Shown: one piece after another, positions 38,180 through 45,915 of the stretch | Position numbering within the stretch: position 1 is the first letter of the stretch | Layout: each line of letters opens with the position of its first letter | Assembly: GCA_016789865.1 (NCBI GenBank) | Contig: JAEUPC010000219.1 | Coordinates: 1 to 47,591, forward strand | Direction of reading: 5' to 3' | Source: Rubrivivax sp. | GTDB taxonomy: Bacteria > Pseudomonadota > Gammaproteobacteria > Burkholderiales > Burkholderiaceae_C | Length of the DNA: 47,591 nt | Notes under the pieces: generated by a model | Databases searched by the model: none | The model's input: the letters and a program-made list of their open reading frames with translations, nothing else | Told to the model about the DNA's origin: nothing | Translations under genes and position numbers: made by a program

Positions 38180-38309
38180 CACTCGGTGGCAACACCTGTG
38201 TCGGCGCCACCCTCATGGAGCCCAACAGGCGCGGCCGCGCCTTCAACGTGCGCCTGCACTGCCGTGCGCCGACATCGACGGATTCAGCTTGCATGCGGCC
38301 GTGCGCTGA
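38180..38309 (+). pseudogene. Possible IS91-like transposase scrap
   Basis: Within the 660-bp gap 37914-38571 two short transposase-like pieces adjoin in different frames. One reads GATLMEPNRRGRAFNVRLHC, resembling the conserved FN-V-x-LHC region. The other reads PCADIDGFSLHAAVR, resembling the GFSLHAAVRC motif of IS91-type proteins, and ends at a TGA. In an intact protein they are well apart, so an internal deletion is implied. The rest of the gap has a 9-bp tandem repeat (GGCCCGAGC, 38018-38041) and no gene I can see. Confidence 0.4.
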
Positions 38310-38571
38310 TGCTCAGTCGTCCGGGAAAGCCGAAAGGCAGACGCTGCGAAACCCACTCTCCAGGGCTGCAATCAGTCTTCAACAGACTGCAGCCGGACCG
38401 AGCAACCGCGTGGATCAGTGTTCGAGAGCTCGGCCAAGGGGTGCCCTGGGAGAAACAGGGCGTTCTGGAATCCCGTCCTCCAGGCCGTTGCTGCCCCGTT
38501 TGCCGCCGCCGCGGCAGCGCAGGCATCATCGGCGGCGCGCCGACTGCCCGGGGTGCCAAGGAGCGTTACCG

Positions 38572-39348
38572 ATGCCCGAGAACACCACGCCGCCTGCCGC
38601 GGCCACCGCCACCGCCAACGCCAACGCCGCGCTGGACCCGGTCGTCGAGCGGGTCTTGGCGGAATTTGTCGAAGCCGCTCGTGCCGCCTTCGGCGAGGCG
38701 CTGACCTCGGTGCTGCTGTTCGGCTCGGCCGCCGAAGGCCGGCTGCGCGCCACTTCGGACGTCAACCTGCTGCTGGTGCTGCAGAGCTTCGAGCCGGCCA
38801 GCGCCGATCGCCTGCGCGAGCCGCTGCGCCAGGCGATGGCGGCGATCGACCTGCACCCGATGTTCCTGCTCGAGTCGGAGCTCGCCCAGGCGATGCAGGC
38901 CTTCGCGCTGCGCTTTGCCGACATCGCCGCACGGCATCGTGTGCTGCACGGCACCGACCCGTTTGCCGCGCTGTCGCTGCCGCGCGACGCGCTGGTGCGG
39001 CGCTTGCAGCAGGTGCTGCTGAACCTGCAGATCCGGCTGCGTGAGCGCTACCTCGCGCTTTCGCTGCGCGAGGAGCAGCTCGCCCGCCACCTGGCCGATC
39101 TCGCCGGCCCGCTGCGCAGTGCGGCCGCGGCGCTGCGGCAACTGCAAGGCCTGTCTGCGGCCACGCCCAAGCATGCACTGGAGGCGGTGGCAGCCTCGCT
39201 GGCCGACCCGACGATGGCCGACACGTTGGCAGCCATGTCACGCGCCCGCGAAGGCGGTCTGCTCGTGCCGGGCAGCGCGGCGGCCGCGGCGCTGCGGCTC
39301 GCCCGGTTGATCGCTGCCATGCGCGAGCAGGCCGGAGCGCTGCGGTGA
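38572..39348 (+). CDS. Nucleotidyltransferase-like protein, first gene of the MNIO operon
   Basis: A 258-residue protein. The N-terminal part has a MNT/Pol-beta-type motif, SVLLFGSAAEGRLRATSDVN then LLLVLQSF. The GS and first acidic residue are present, but the DxD pair reads D-V-N, so the second metal ligand is absent. The rest is helical, with Arg/Leu-rich helices (RLQQVLLNLQIRLRERYLAL). AAGGAG precedes the ATG. Its stop overlaps the GTG start of the next gene (GTGA). It may act as a binding or regulatory protein for the operon rather than an active transferase. Confidence 0.72.
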   Translation: MPENTTPPAAATATANANAALDPVVERVLAEFVEAARAAFGEALTSVLLFGSAAEGRLRATSDVNLLLVLQSFEPASADRLREPLRQAMAAIDLHPMFLLESELAQAMQAFALRFADIAARHRVLHGTDPFAALSLPRDALVRRLQQVLLNLQIRLRERYLALSLREEQLARHLADLAGPLRSAAAALRQLQGLSAATPKHALEAVAASLADPTMADTLAAMSRAREGGLLVPGSAAAAALRLARLIAAMREQAGALR

Positions 39349-40214
39349 ACCTGAATCCGTTTCACCTCGGTGGCCCGGCGTTCCTCGTGTTCTATGCCTT
39401 GCTGCTGGCAGGGGCGGTGGTGGCGCTGCGCCGCGCGATGCGAGTCAGCGAAACCGCCGGTGTGCCGCCGCCACCCCGCTTCGACGACCCCTATCTGATC
39501 GCCTGGCTGCGCGGCGGCGACGCCGAAGCGGTGCGCGTGGCCACGGTGGCGCTGGTGGACCGCGGGCTGCTCAGGCTGGAAGGCGAGCGCCTGGTGCTGA
39601 AGGACCCGCTGGCGCTGGACATCGTGCGGCGCGACATCGAGCGCGCGGTGCTGGGCTGCTTCCGCCGGCCCGAAGAGGCCGAAGCGGCGGACAAGGATGC
39701 GGCCGTGCGCCGAGCCTGCAAGCACTACCGGCGCGTCCTCGAGCAGCATGGCCTGGTGGCGGGGCGGGCGGTCCTGGCTCGAAGGCTGCCGTTGGTGGGC
39801 CTGGTGGCCGCGGTGCTGCTGGGCTTTTCGCTGGCGCGCGCGGCGCAGGCGCTGGCGGCCGGGCGATCCAACCTCTCGCTGCTTGCCGTGCTGAGCATCG
39901 TCGCGGTCGTGGTGCTGCTGGCGCACTGGTTGCGCCGGCGCACCTTTGCCGGCGACGCCGTGCTGCGCGACCTGAAGACCTTGTTCAAGCGGCTGAAGGA
40001 CCGCGCCTCCAGCTTGCGCGCCGGCGCCGGCGGCAACGAGGTGGCGATGCTGGCGGCCGTGTTCGGCTTGTCGGCGCTGTCCGCCATCTCGTTCCCGTGG
40101 GTGCGCAAGCTCTATCCGCCTTCGTCGAAACAGTCGTCGAGCAGCTCGAGCTGCGGCTCCTCGTGCGGCTCGAGTTGCAGCGGCGGCTGCGGCGGGGGCT
40201 GCGGTGGCGAGTGA
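39345..40214 (+). CDS. Membrane protein (TIGR04222-like) with a periodic cysteine tail; candidate MNIO substrate
   Basis: A 289-residue protein with a membrane segment at about 8-28 and further hydrophobic segments near 147-167, 178-198 and 232-255. The middle, RFDDPYLIAWLRGGDAEAVR, VATVALVDRGLLRLEGERL and ACKHYRRVLEQHGL, resembles the TIGR04222 family. After PPSSK and a Ser run, the tail has Cys at about 270, 274, 278, 282 and 286, exactly four residues apart, in Gly/Ser only. It starts with GTG overlapping the previous stop and overlaps the DUF692 start by 11 bases. The tail is a plausible site of oxidative modification by the enzyme encoded next; no modification is shown by sequence. Confidence 0.8.
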   Translation: MNLNPFHLGGPAFLVFYALLLAGAVVALRRAMRVSETAGVPPPPRFDDPYLIAWLRGGDAEAVRVATVALVDRGLLRLEGERLVLKDPLALDIVRRDIERAVLGCFRRPEEAEAADKDAAVRRACKHYRRVLEQHGLVAGRAVLARRLPLVGLVAAVLLGFSLARAAQALAAGRSNLSLLAVLSIVAVVVLLAHWLRRRTFAGDAVLRDLKTLFKRLKDRASSLRAGAGGNEVAMLAAVFGLSALSAISFPWVRKLYPPSSKQSSSSSSCGSSCGSSCSGGCGGGCGGE

Positions 40215-41115
40215 CCTCCCAGTGTTGCCCGCGGCCGCGCCGGCAGACCGCGTGGGCCTGGCCTGGCGCGGCGAGCTGGCCGCGGGCATCTTCGCCCACC
40301 TGGAACGCATCGACATCGTCGAGCTGATCGCCGACGACCACTTCAAGGCCGAGCGCAAGCAGCTGCGAGCGCTAGACCTGCTGGCCTCGCAGGTGCCGCT
40401 GTCACTGCATGGCGTGGCGATGGGCCTGGCCGGCAGCGAGCCCACGCCGGCCTGGCGGCTGGACGCCATGGCTCGGCTGGTGGATGTGCTGCGGCCGCTG
40501 TACTGGTCGGAGCACCTGGCCTTCGTGCGCGCCGGCGGGCACGAAATCGGCCACCTCGCGGCGCCGCCGCGTACGCCGCGAAACGTGCAGGCGGCGCTAC
40601 GCCACATCGAAAGCGCGGCGTGTGTCGTGGGCAGCCTGCCGCTGCTGGAGAACATCGCCAGCCTGGTGCAGCCGCCGGGCTCACCACTCAGCGAGCCCGA
40701 GTGGACACGCGCCATCGTGCAAGGCAGCGGCGCGCCGATGCTGCTGGACCTGCACAACCTCTACGCCAACGCGCTCAATGCCGGGCAGGACCCGCTGGCG
40801 CTGCTGCACGCCATGCCGCTGGCGCAGGTGCGTGCGGTGCATCTGTCGGGTGGGCACTGGATCGCCGAGCCGGTGCTGCGCCCCGAGCAGGTGCCGCGCC
40901 AGCGCCTGCTGGACGACCACGTGCACGACGTGCCCGAGCCGGTCTTTGCACTGCTGGAGCAGCTCGCGGCGAATCCAGCGGTCGGGGCGCTGGACGTGAT
41001 CATCGAGCGCGACGGCGGCTACCCGCCCTTCGAGGCGCTGTTGGCGCAGATGGAGCGCGCCCGTGCCGCGCTCGCGCGTGGGCGGGCCGCCGCGATGCTG
41101 CAGGAGGCTGCATGA
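40204..41115 (+). CDS. DUF692/MNIO-family enzyme
   Basis: A 303-residue TIM-barrel protein of the family that includes MbnB, TglH and BufB. These use a multinuclear iron centre to modify peptide cysteines or other residues oxidatively. Candidate ligands in order: His69 (SLHG), Glu103-His104 (WSEHLAF), Glu149-Asn150 (PLLENI), Asp182, His184 and Asn185 (LLDLHNLYANA), His213 (VHLSGGHW), Asp238-His239 and His241 (DDHVHDVPEPVF), and Glu268 (VIIERDG). All blocks are intact. GTG start overlaps the membrane-protein gene, so the two are made together. Expected substrate is the cysteine tail of that protein. Confidence 0.88.
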   Translation: MASDLPVLPAAAPADRVGLAWRGELAAGIFAHLERIDIVELIADDHFKAERKQLRALDLLASQVPLSLHGVAMGLAGSEPTPAWRLDAMARLVDVLRPLYWSEHLAFVRAGGHEIGHLAAPPRTPRNVQAALRHIESAACVVGSLPLLENIASLVQPPGSPLSEPEWTRAIVQGSGAPMLLDLHNLYANALNAGQDPLALLHAMPLAQVRAVHLSGGHWIAEPVLRPEQVPRQRLLDDHVHDVPEPVFALLEQLAANPAVGALDVIIERDGGYPPFEALLAQMERARAALARGRAAAMLQEAA

Positions 41116-41138
41116 AGCGCAGCGCGATGACGCCATGA
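41112..41138 (+). other. Eight-codon open frame linking two genes
   Basis: ATG at 41112 overlaps the MNIO stop, and the frame MKRSAMTP ends in a TGA that overlaps the ATG of the next gene (41135). Such a chain of stop/start overlaps may pass ribosomes from one gene to the next. Whether it is translated cannot be seen. Confidence 0.4.
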
Positions 41139-41350
41139 ACCAGGCACCGCCGCTCGAGCGCTTCCTCGCGCAGCTGTACGCCGACCCGGCGGCGCTGGAG
41201 AGCTACCTCGCCGCGCCTGATGCATTCGTCGCCCAGGCCGGCCTCGATGCCGAAGAAGCCACCGCGTTGCGCGATGCGGACCTCGTGGGCTTGGTGATGG
41301 CCGCGCGCAGCTGCGCACGCAAGCGCGGCGGCCGCCACGAGCCAAGGTAA
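41135..41350 (+). CDS. Small helical protein, last gene of the MNIO operon
   Basis: A 71-residue protein beginning LERFLAQLYADPAALESYLA then PDAFVAQAGLDAEEATALRD and LVGLVMAARS, a helical pattern like LigA-type or Os1348-type small proteins. It ends basic (CARKRGGRHEPR) with one Cys. It is too short for the usual MNIO partner proteins. It may bind the substrate or the enzyme; it could also be a short precursor. Low purine content before the ATG suggests expression by coupling to the upstream frame. Confidence 0.65.
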   Translation: MNQAPPLERFLAQLYADPAALESYLAAPDAFVAQAGLDAEEATALRDADLVGLVMAARSCARKRGGRHEPR

Positions 41351-41453
41351 GCACGGCCTCGGGGCCTCGCACCCCCACCCTCCCCGCACGCGGGGCGAGG
41401 GAGCCCCCTGAGGCGTGCCGAGCCACGGCATGCGATGTGAGCCGTGGCGCGGC

Positions 41454-41880
41454 TCAGCTGCCCGGCCAGCTCACCGCCACGCAGGCTCCGGCGCCCGGCG
41501 TGCCGGTGATCGAGAGCTCGGCGCCGATCTCGCGCGCGCGCCGCGCCAGGTTCTTCAGCCCGCGGCCGCCGCCGGTGGCCGCCACCGCCTGCGGGTCGAA
41601 GCCTGCGCCGTCGTCGCGCACCTCGATGCGCACGCTACCGCCGGCACCCGCGGCACCTGTTGCGCCTGCGGCCGCTACCGCGCCCGCCGCGTCAGCATCG
41701 AGACGAGGTGGCCGCCGACGCCGTCGTGCATGTCGCGCATCAGCCGCTCGCGTTCGGCGGCGAGGGTCTCGCGGCGCTCCAGTTCGCGCACGCGCTCGAA
41801 CTGCGCCTGCAGCGCCGCGGTGCGCTCGCGCACCAGCGCTTCGAGGTCGATGTTCAGCAGCTCGGCGCTGCCCGGCCAGG
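41454..41880 (-). pseudogene. Sensor histidine kinase remnant (NarX/DesK type)
   Basis: Minus strand. One frame gives ALVRERTAALQAQFERVREL then RRETLAAERERLMRDMHDG, with MRDMHDGVGGHL, the dimerisation/phosphoacceptor region of HisKA_3 kinases. That frame stops at a TAG soon after. A different frame then gives SVRIEVRDDGAGFDPQAV, GGGRGLKNLARRAREIGAEL and ITGTPGAGACVAVSWPGS, the ATPase end. About 60 residues between are missing and the parts are out of frame. N-terminal sensor part and any partner regulator are gone. Confidence 0.65.
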
Positions 41881-43030
41881 CCTTCGTGTCCCTGGGCTAC
41901 GAGGCGCAGCGGCAGCACGACAGCGTGGCGGCGAACGCGCTGCGCTGGCGTGCGGCGTGGCTGGACCTCGGCGCGCGTTCCAGGACGCGCAGGCAGGGCT
42001 GAACTCGGCCTTCTTCTACGTGCGGCGCTTCAACGGGCCGGCCGGCGGGCGCTTCGTCGCCGTCACCTGCCGCATGGCCGGCGGTGGTGCGCGCGTGCCG
42101 CTGGCGCTCACCGAGGTGCGGCTGGCGTTCCAGCTCGAGGGCGTGCCGCCGCCGGTGCTGCTGCTCGCGCGCGGGCAGACGCCGCCGCGCGCCGCTGCGC
42201 GCATCCTCTAAAACGGCGGCGGCACGCTGCGCGGGCGCTGGGAGGTGGTGCAACCGGGCGAGCCCGAGCCCACCGAGGACGACCTGCTCACCGAAGCCAC
42301 GCTGCCGGCCGAACGCCGCGCCGCGCAGCGGCGCTGGACCGTGCTGGAGCGCTTCGACCACCTGCTGCCGCCCACCGGCGACGTGCTGCTGCCCGGCTCC
42401 GACCCGGCGCGCCTGCCGGTGCATGCCGACGGGTGCTGCTTGCTGCTGCTGCGCATCGAGGCCAGCGATGACCGCGAAGGCCGCAGCGACATCGGCGGCG
42501 GCCGCCAGGTGGCCGCCGGCGGCGTGGCCGGCTTCGCCCTGCCGGTGCTGCGTTATGCCGTTGGCGGCGGCGCTGCCGGCGCCGTCCCGGCGCCGCTGCT
42601 GCTGGCACCGGCGGCGCGGCCTGCCGCGGGCGAGCCGCTCGAATTCACCTGGCTCGACACGCCCGGCGCCGCGCTGCTGCGGCTGGAGGTGCAGCCGGCC
42701 GCCGGCGGCACCGAGGTCCTGAGCGCGCTGGTCAGGCCGGCCGTCGCGCGCTACCAGCCGCCGCCCTGGGTGGTGCAGGCGCACCGCGGCCAGCCGCTGC
42801 GCTGGCGTGTGGTGGCGCTGGCCGAGGGCGGCGCCGAGATCGCGGCGAGCGGCTGGAGGGCGCTGAGCTGGCCTTGGGCGGCCCGCCAGGCCTGGCTGCG
42901 GAAGACGGCGAAGAGCGCCGGCACCGTCTCGAAGCGCCCGGCGCCACGGGCGCTTACGATCGACCTCATGATCGAGCGAGCGCGCCAACGCACCCGCCCC
43001 GCTGCCGGCAGACGCAAAGGCCCCTTGTGA
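41876..43030 (+). pseudogene. Inactivated gene of unknown function (frameshift and nonsense codon)
   Basis: The + strand reads QAFVSLGYEAQRQHDSVAAN and ALRWRAAWLDLGA up to about 41975. It continues in another frame as FQDAQAGLNSAFFYVRRF, NGPAGGRFVAVTCRMAGG and LALTEVRLAFQLEGV. A TAA at 42209-42211 then interrupts a frame that otherwise goes on (NGGGTLRGRWEVVQPGEP, TEATLPAERRAAQRRWTVLE, LLPPTGDVLLPGSDPARLP) to 43030. The TAA probably replaces a tyrosine codon. I do not recognise the family. Its left edge abuts the kinase remnant on the other strand, so a deletion may have removed both starts. Confidence 0.6.
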
Positions 43031-43932
43031 ACGAGGCCGCGCAGCGCCGACGAGCCCTGGCGCTGCTGGCCGTGCTGGCCTTGGTCTGGGGCACGAACTG
43101 GCCTCTGTTTCCGCTGGTCATGCGCGAGATGTCGGTGTGGACGTTTCGCGCGGTGACGATGATGGTGACGGTGGCCGTGCTGATGAGCGTGGCGCGGCTG
43201 CGCGGGCAAAGCCTCGCGCTGCCGCGTGAATACTGGCCGGCCTTGGCCGCGGCGGCGCTGTGCAACCTGGCGGTGTGGAACATCGCCAGTGCCTACGCGG
43301 CCATCCTCATCCCTTCGGGGCAGGCGGCAATCCTCGGGTTCACGATGCCGCTGTGGGCCGCGCTTATCGCTTGGCTGATGTGGCGCGAGCCCTTGTCGGC
43401 GCGCATGTACCTGGCGCTGGCCATCGGTGCGGCCGGGGTCGGGCTGCTCATCTGGCGCGGCGCCGAGGCATACGCCCAGGCACCACTGGGGGCGACCTGT
43501 GGCCTGGTTGCGGCCATCGGCTGGGCCGCGGGCACCTTGGTGCTCAAGCGCACGCGGCTCAACGGCAGCGGCCTTCCCACCACGGTGCTGGCGGCCTGGC
43601 AGATGGCGATTGCCGCGGTGCCCATCGTGGCCGTGGCGGCGTGGCAGTTCTTCTCCGAGGGCGGCCGCGTGAACCTGCCCTCGGCGACCACGCTGTGGGT
43701 CACGGCCTACATCGCGCTCGTGCCGATGTGCCTGGGCAACGTGGTGTGGTTCTCCATCGTCGGGCTGCTGCCCGCGCATGTGGCGGGCCTGGGCTCGGTG
43801 GCCGTGCCGATGGTGGCCATGCTCAGCGGCGCGTTGGTGCATGGCGAGCCGCTGGGGCCGGTGCAGATCGTGGCCATGGCCTGCAGCATGGGGGCACTGG
43901 CTCTGGCCTTGCCGCGGCGCGGCGCAGGATGA
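43027..43932 (+). CDS. EamA/DMT-family transporter
   Basis: An inner-membrane protein of 301 residues with ten hydrophobic segments in two EamA halves. The first begins ALLAVLALVWGTNWPLFPLV and includes NIASAYAAILIPSGQAAILG. The second has GLVAAIGWAAGTLVLKRTRL and ALVPMCLGNVVWFSIVGLLP. The family exports small metabolites such as amino acids; the substrate is unknown. GTG at 43027 follows AAAGG and overlaps the stop of the upstream pseudogene. The 230 bases after it show no gene. Confidence 0.88.
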   Translation: MNEAAQRRRALALLAVLALVWGTNWPLFPLVMREMSVWTFRAVTMMVTVAVLMSVARLRGQSLALPREYWPALAAAALCNLAVWNIASAYAAILIPSGQAAILGFTMPLWAALIAWLMWREPLSARMYLALAIGAAGVGLLIWRGAEAYAQAPLGATCGLVAAIGWAAGTLVLKRTRLNGSGLPTTVLAAWQMAIAAVPIVAVAAWQFFSEGGRVNLPSATTLWVTAYIALVPMCLGNVVWFSIVGLLPAHVAGLGSVAVPMVAMLSGALVHGEPLGPVQIVAMACSMGALALALPRRGAG

Positions 43933-44162
43933 GGGTGGTCACCGATCACCCGCCAGGCAGCGGAGTGCCGTGCGGCGAAGGCGCCATGCGCAGCGACGGC
44001 GGTACGTGATGGTGCAGGGCCTCGGCGGCCTATCTGGTCGCCGTCCTGCACGAGAAGAAGGGCGGTACCAAGGGCGGCGCCGGTGGTGGCGCGGCGGATG
44101 GCGACGCTACAGCTTGACGCGGTAGGGCGGTCGGTCACGCGCCGGCCGCCCGATCGGCGACG

Positions 44163-45434
44163 TCATGGTGCTGCCGTGATGCGTGATGCCACCTTCTTGG
44201 TGGTCGACGACACGAAGCGCTCGAGCCGCTCGGCGAGGGTGAAGGCCGATGGCGTCAGTGCGGGGGCGATCTCGCGCGTGGCCTGGTCGATGGCCGTGGG
44301 CACGCGGTCTGCCATGTCCCGCGCCTGCTGAGCCAGGAAGCGCGGCTGCATGCCCAACTCCCTGGCCATCAGCGCCAGGTGCTCGGCGCCCATCTCGCCC
44401 GGCCTGACCTCGCCGCCGATCGCGAAGGCGAACTCGGGCGAGAGGCCGGGGTACAGGCGCGTGCACATCAGGTCGTAGAACGGCGTCAAGGTCACGCCTT
44501 GGCTCGGTAAGCTGTAGATTGACAGGTTCTTGGCGTGGCTGTCGTTGTTGCCGACGTACAGGTTGAAGAACACCCAGCGCACCAGGTGGCGCAGGTCGAC
44601 CGCGGGCTGCGCGCTGTAACGGCGGATCAGTTCGGCGCACGCTGCCAGGCCCGGCCCGCCTTCCTTCTCGTACTTGCGGTCCGACGCGGTGGCGGCCAGT
44701 TGGCACAGGTCGTACTGGACCAGCCGCGCCAGCGTGCCGTCAGGGCGAAGCTGGCGGTCGAAGCGGCGTACGACGCAGGCTTCGGTGTGAGGTTCGTAGA
44801 AGACCTCGGCCGTCGGCAGGCCGGCCAGCGCGGCGGCGCGCATCACGATGGCCTCGTTCGCGGCCGAGTGCCAGACCTTGGCCAGGCGGCGGATGTTGGG
44901 CTTGAGGATGTGCGTGGGCGGCGAAGTGCTCTTGGGCAGCCGCGGCACGCCGTCGTCGAAGATCGCCAGGCTGGTCTTGTCCTGGGCCCCGGCCAGCGAG
45001 ACGCGGGCACCTTGCTCGTGGATGTCGATGGCAGAGGCCGACCGCTTGGCCAGGATGGCGGCGACGGCTTCCCATGTCGTGGCCTCGTAGCGTGGCGGCT
45101 CCGGCTTCTGCCCGGGGGCCACCAGCACGAAGGCGCCTGCGGTGTCGCCCGCCACTTCCAGCAGCAACGAGAAGAGGGTGGACGCCTTGCGTTGCGCAGC
45201 CAGGTAGTCGCGCAGTTCGCCCTCGGGCAGCAGGTTCTCGAAGAAGGCCTGCACCTCGGGCGTGGCCCGCCGGCCGGGCTGCAGCGGGATGGCCGCCAGC
45301 GACATGCGCTGGCGCCCTACCGAAGGGGTCAGCCAGCCGGGCGCGTACTCGAAGGCCAGAGGCGCGCTGTCGTGCACGGCGCCGACGAGTTCGCTCCCGT
45401 AGTACACGTCCAGCCGTTCGGGCCTCGGCTGCAT
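44163..45434 (-). CDS. hipA: HipA-family kinase (toxin)
   Basis: A Ser/Thr kinase-type toxin of 423 residues. The N-terminal subdomain has FFENLLPEGELRDYLA. The nucleotide-binding loop reads ARVSLAGAQDKTSLAIFD, the lysine segment HILKPN. RRFDRQLR, the catalytic GNNDSHAKNLSIY and the metal-binding LTPFYDLMCTRLYP follow. In E. coli HipA phosphorylates glutamyl-tRNA synthetase and is inhibited by HipB. The antitoxin gene ends 10 bases upstream. All key residues are present, so it is probably active. Orthologues that target other proteins exist, so the target is inference. Confidence 0.93.
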   Translation of the reverse strand: MQPRPERLDVYYGSELVGAVHDSAPLAFEYAPGWLTPSVGRQRMSLAAIPLQPGRRATPEVQAFFENLLPEGELRDYLAAQRKASTLFSLLLEVAGDTAGAFVLVAPGQKPEPPRYEATTWEAVAAILAKRSASAIDIHEQGARVSLAGAQDKTSLAIFDDGVPRLPKSTSPPTHILKPNIRRLAKVWHSAANEAIVMRAAALAGLPTAEVFYEPHTEACVVRRFDRQLRPDGTLARLVQYDLCQLAATASDRKYEKEGGPGLAACAELIRRYSAQPAVDLRHLVRWVFFNLYVGNNDSHAKNLSIYSLPSQGVTLTPFYDLMCTRLYPGLSPEFAFAIGGEVRPGEMGAEHLALMARELGMQPRFLAQQARDMADRVPTAIDQATREIAPALTPSAFTLAERLERFVSSTTKKVASRITAAP

Positions 45435-45444
45435 TACGCGGCCC

Positions 45445-45729
45445 TCACGGCGCCGACGCCGACCGCGACGCCTTGGTACGCACCACCACCTCCAGGCCCA
45501 GCAGGTCCATCAGGTCCAGCACCTTCTGCAACTGCACCGTCGGCTTGCCGTTCTCCAGGTCCACGATGAAGCGGTTGCCGGTGTTGCCCAGGCCTGCCAG
45601 GTCGAGCTGTTTCAGGGCCAGGCGCTTGCGCTGCTCGCGGATGACGGCGCCCAGCTCGACGGAGGAGCGGACGGGCGTCTCTGCACGAGTGGAGTGACCG
45701 CTCGGTAAGTCCTGGGCCGGGGGCGGCAT
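45445..45729 (-). CDS. hipB: HipB-family antitoxin (XRE helix-turn-helix)
   Basis: A 94-residue DNA-binding protein just upstream of hipA. The helix-turn-helix is in ELGAVIREQRKRLALKQLDL, AGLGNTGNRFIVDLENGKPT, VQLQKVLDLMDLLGLEV, typical of HipB. It should neutralise HipA and repress the operon. The ATG at 45729 gives about 25 unstructured residues ahead of the domain; a later start is possible. Confidence 0.9.
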   Translation of the reverse strand: MPPPAQDLPSGHSTRAETPVRSSVELGAVIREQRKRLALKQLDLAGLGNTGNRFIVDLENGKPTVQLQKVLDLMDLLGLEVVVRTKASRSASAP

Positions 45730-45743
45730 GGTAGGCGCTCGAA

Positions 45744-45815
45744 GTTACCTTTCGGTCATTTTCGGTATCGACCGGCTGGAGGTCAAGCGGAAAGTGACTG
45801 AGCGGTAATCGATGG
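45744..45815. promoter_or_regulatory. Candidate hipBA operator/promoter region
   Basis: Upstream of hipB are TTCGGT at 45751 and 45761, exactly 10 bases apart. GTTACCTTTCGG (45744-45755) is imperfectly inverted as GCGGAAAGTGAC at about 45788. Repeats in this place are typical for autorepressed antitoxin operons. Confidence 0.4.
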
Positions 45816-45915
45816 CCAGTAGAAGAATAGGCGGCCAGTCGGTGCCTCAGCGCGAGTCGCTGCCGGGCAGGCTGTCGAGGTTTCGCTTGGGGGTGTCAAG
45901 AGACCCCCCGGACCC

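Noticed and set aside
36372-38309. A 645-codon + strand frame opposite the cysteine-repeat protein
   Set aside because: It lacks a signal or domain over most of its length and mirrors the real gene, which has a signal peptide, a good ribosome site and ordered repeats. Only its last part resembles a transposase scrap, reported separately.
38443-38461. Hairpin GCCCTG-7 nt-CAGGGC before the MNIO operon
   Set aside because: Six base pairs with no T-run; such stems are expected by chance in sequence this GC-rich.
41135-41350. The 71-residue protein as the main modified precursor
   Set aside because: It has a single cysteine and no leader-core pattern, whereas the membrane protein has five regularly spaced cysteines. 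A partner role is more likely, though a precursor role is not excluded.
44017-44118. Short + strand frame reading AAYLVAVLHEKKGGTKGG after the EamA gene
   Set aside because: It looks slightly protein-like but has no start, no ribosome site and no family I recognise; too short to report as a gene.
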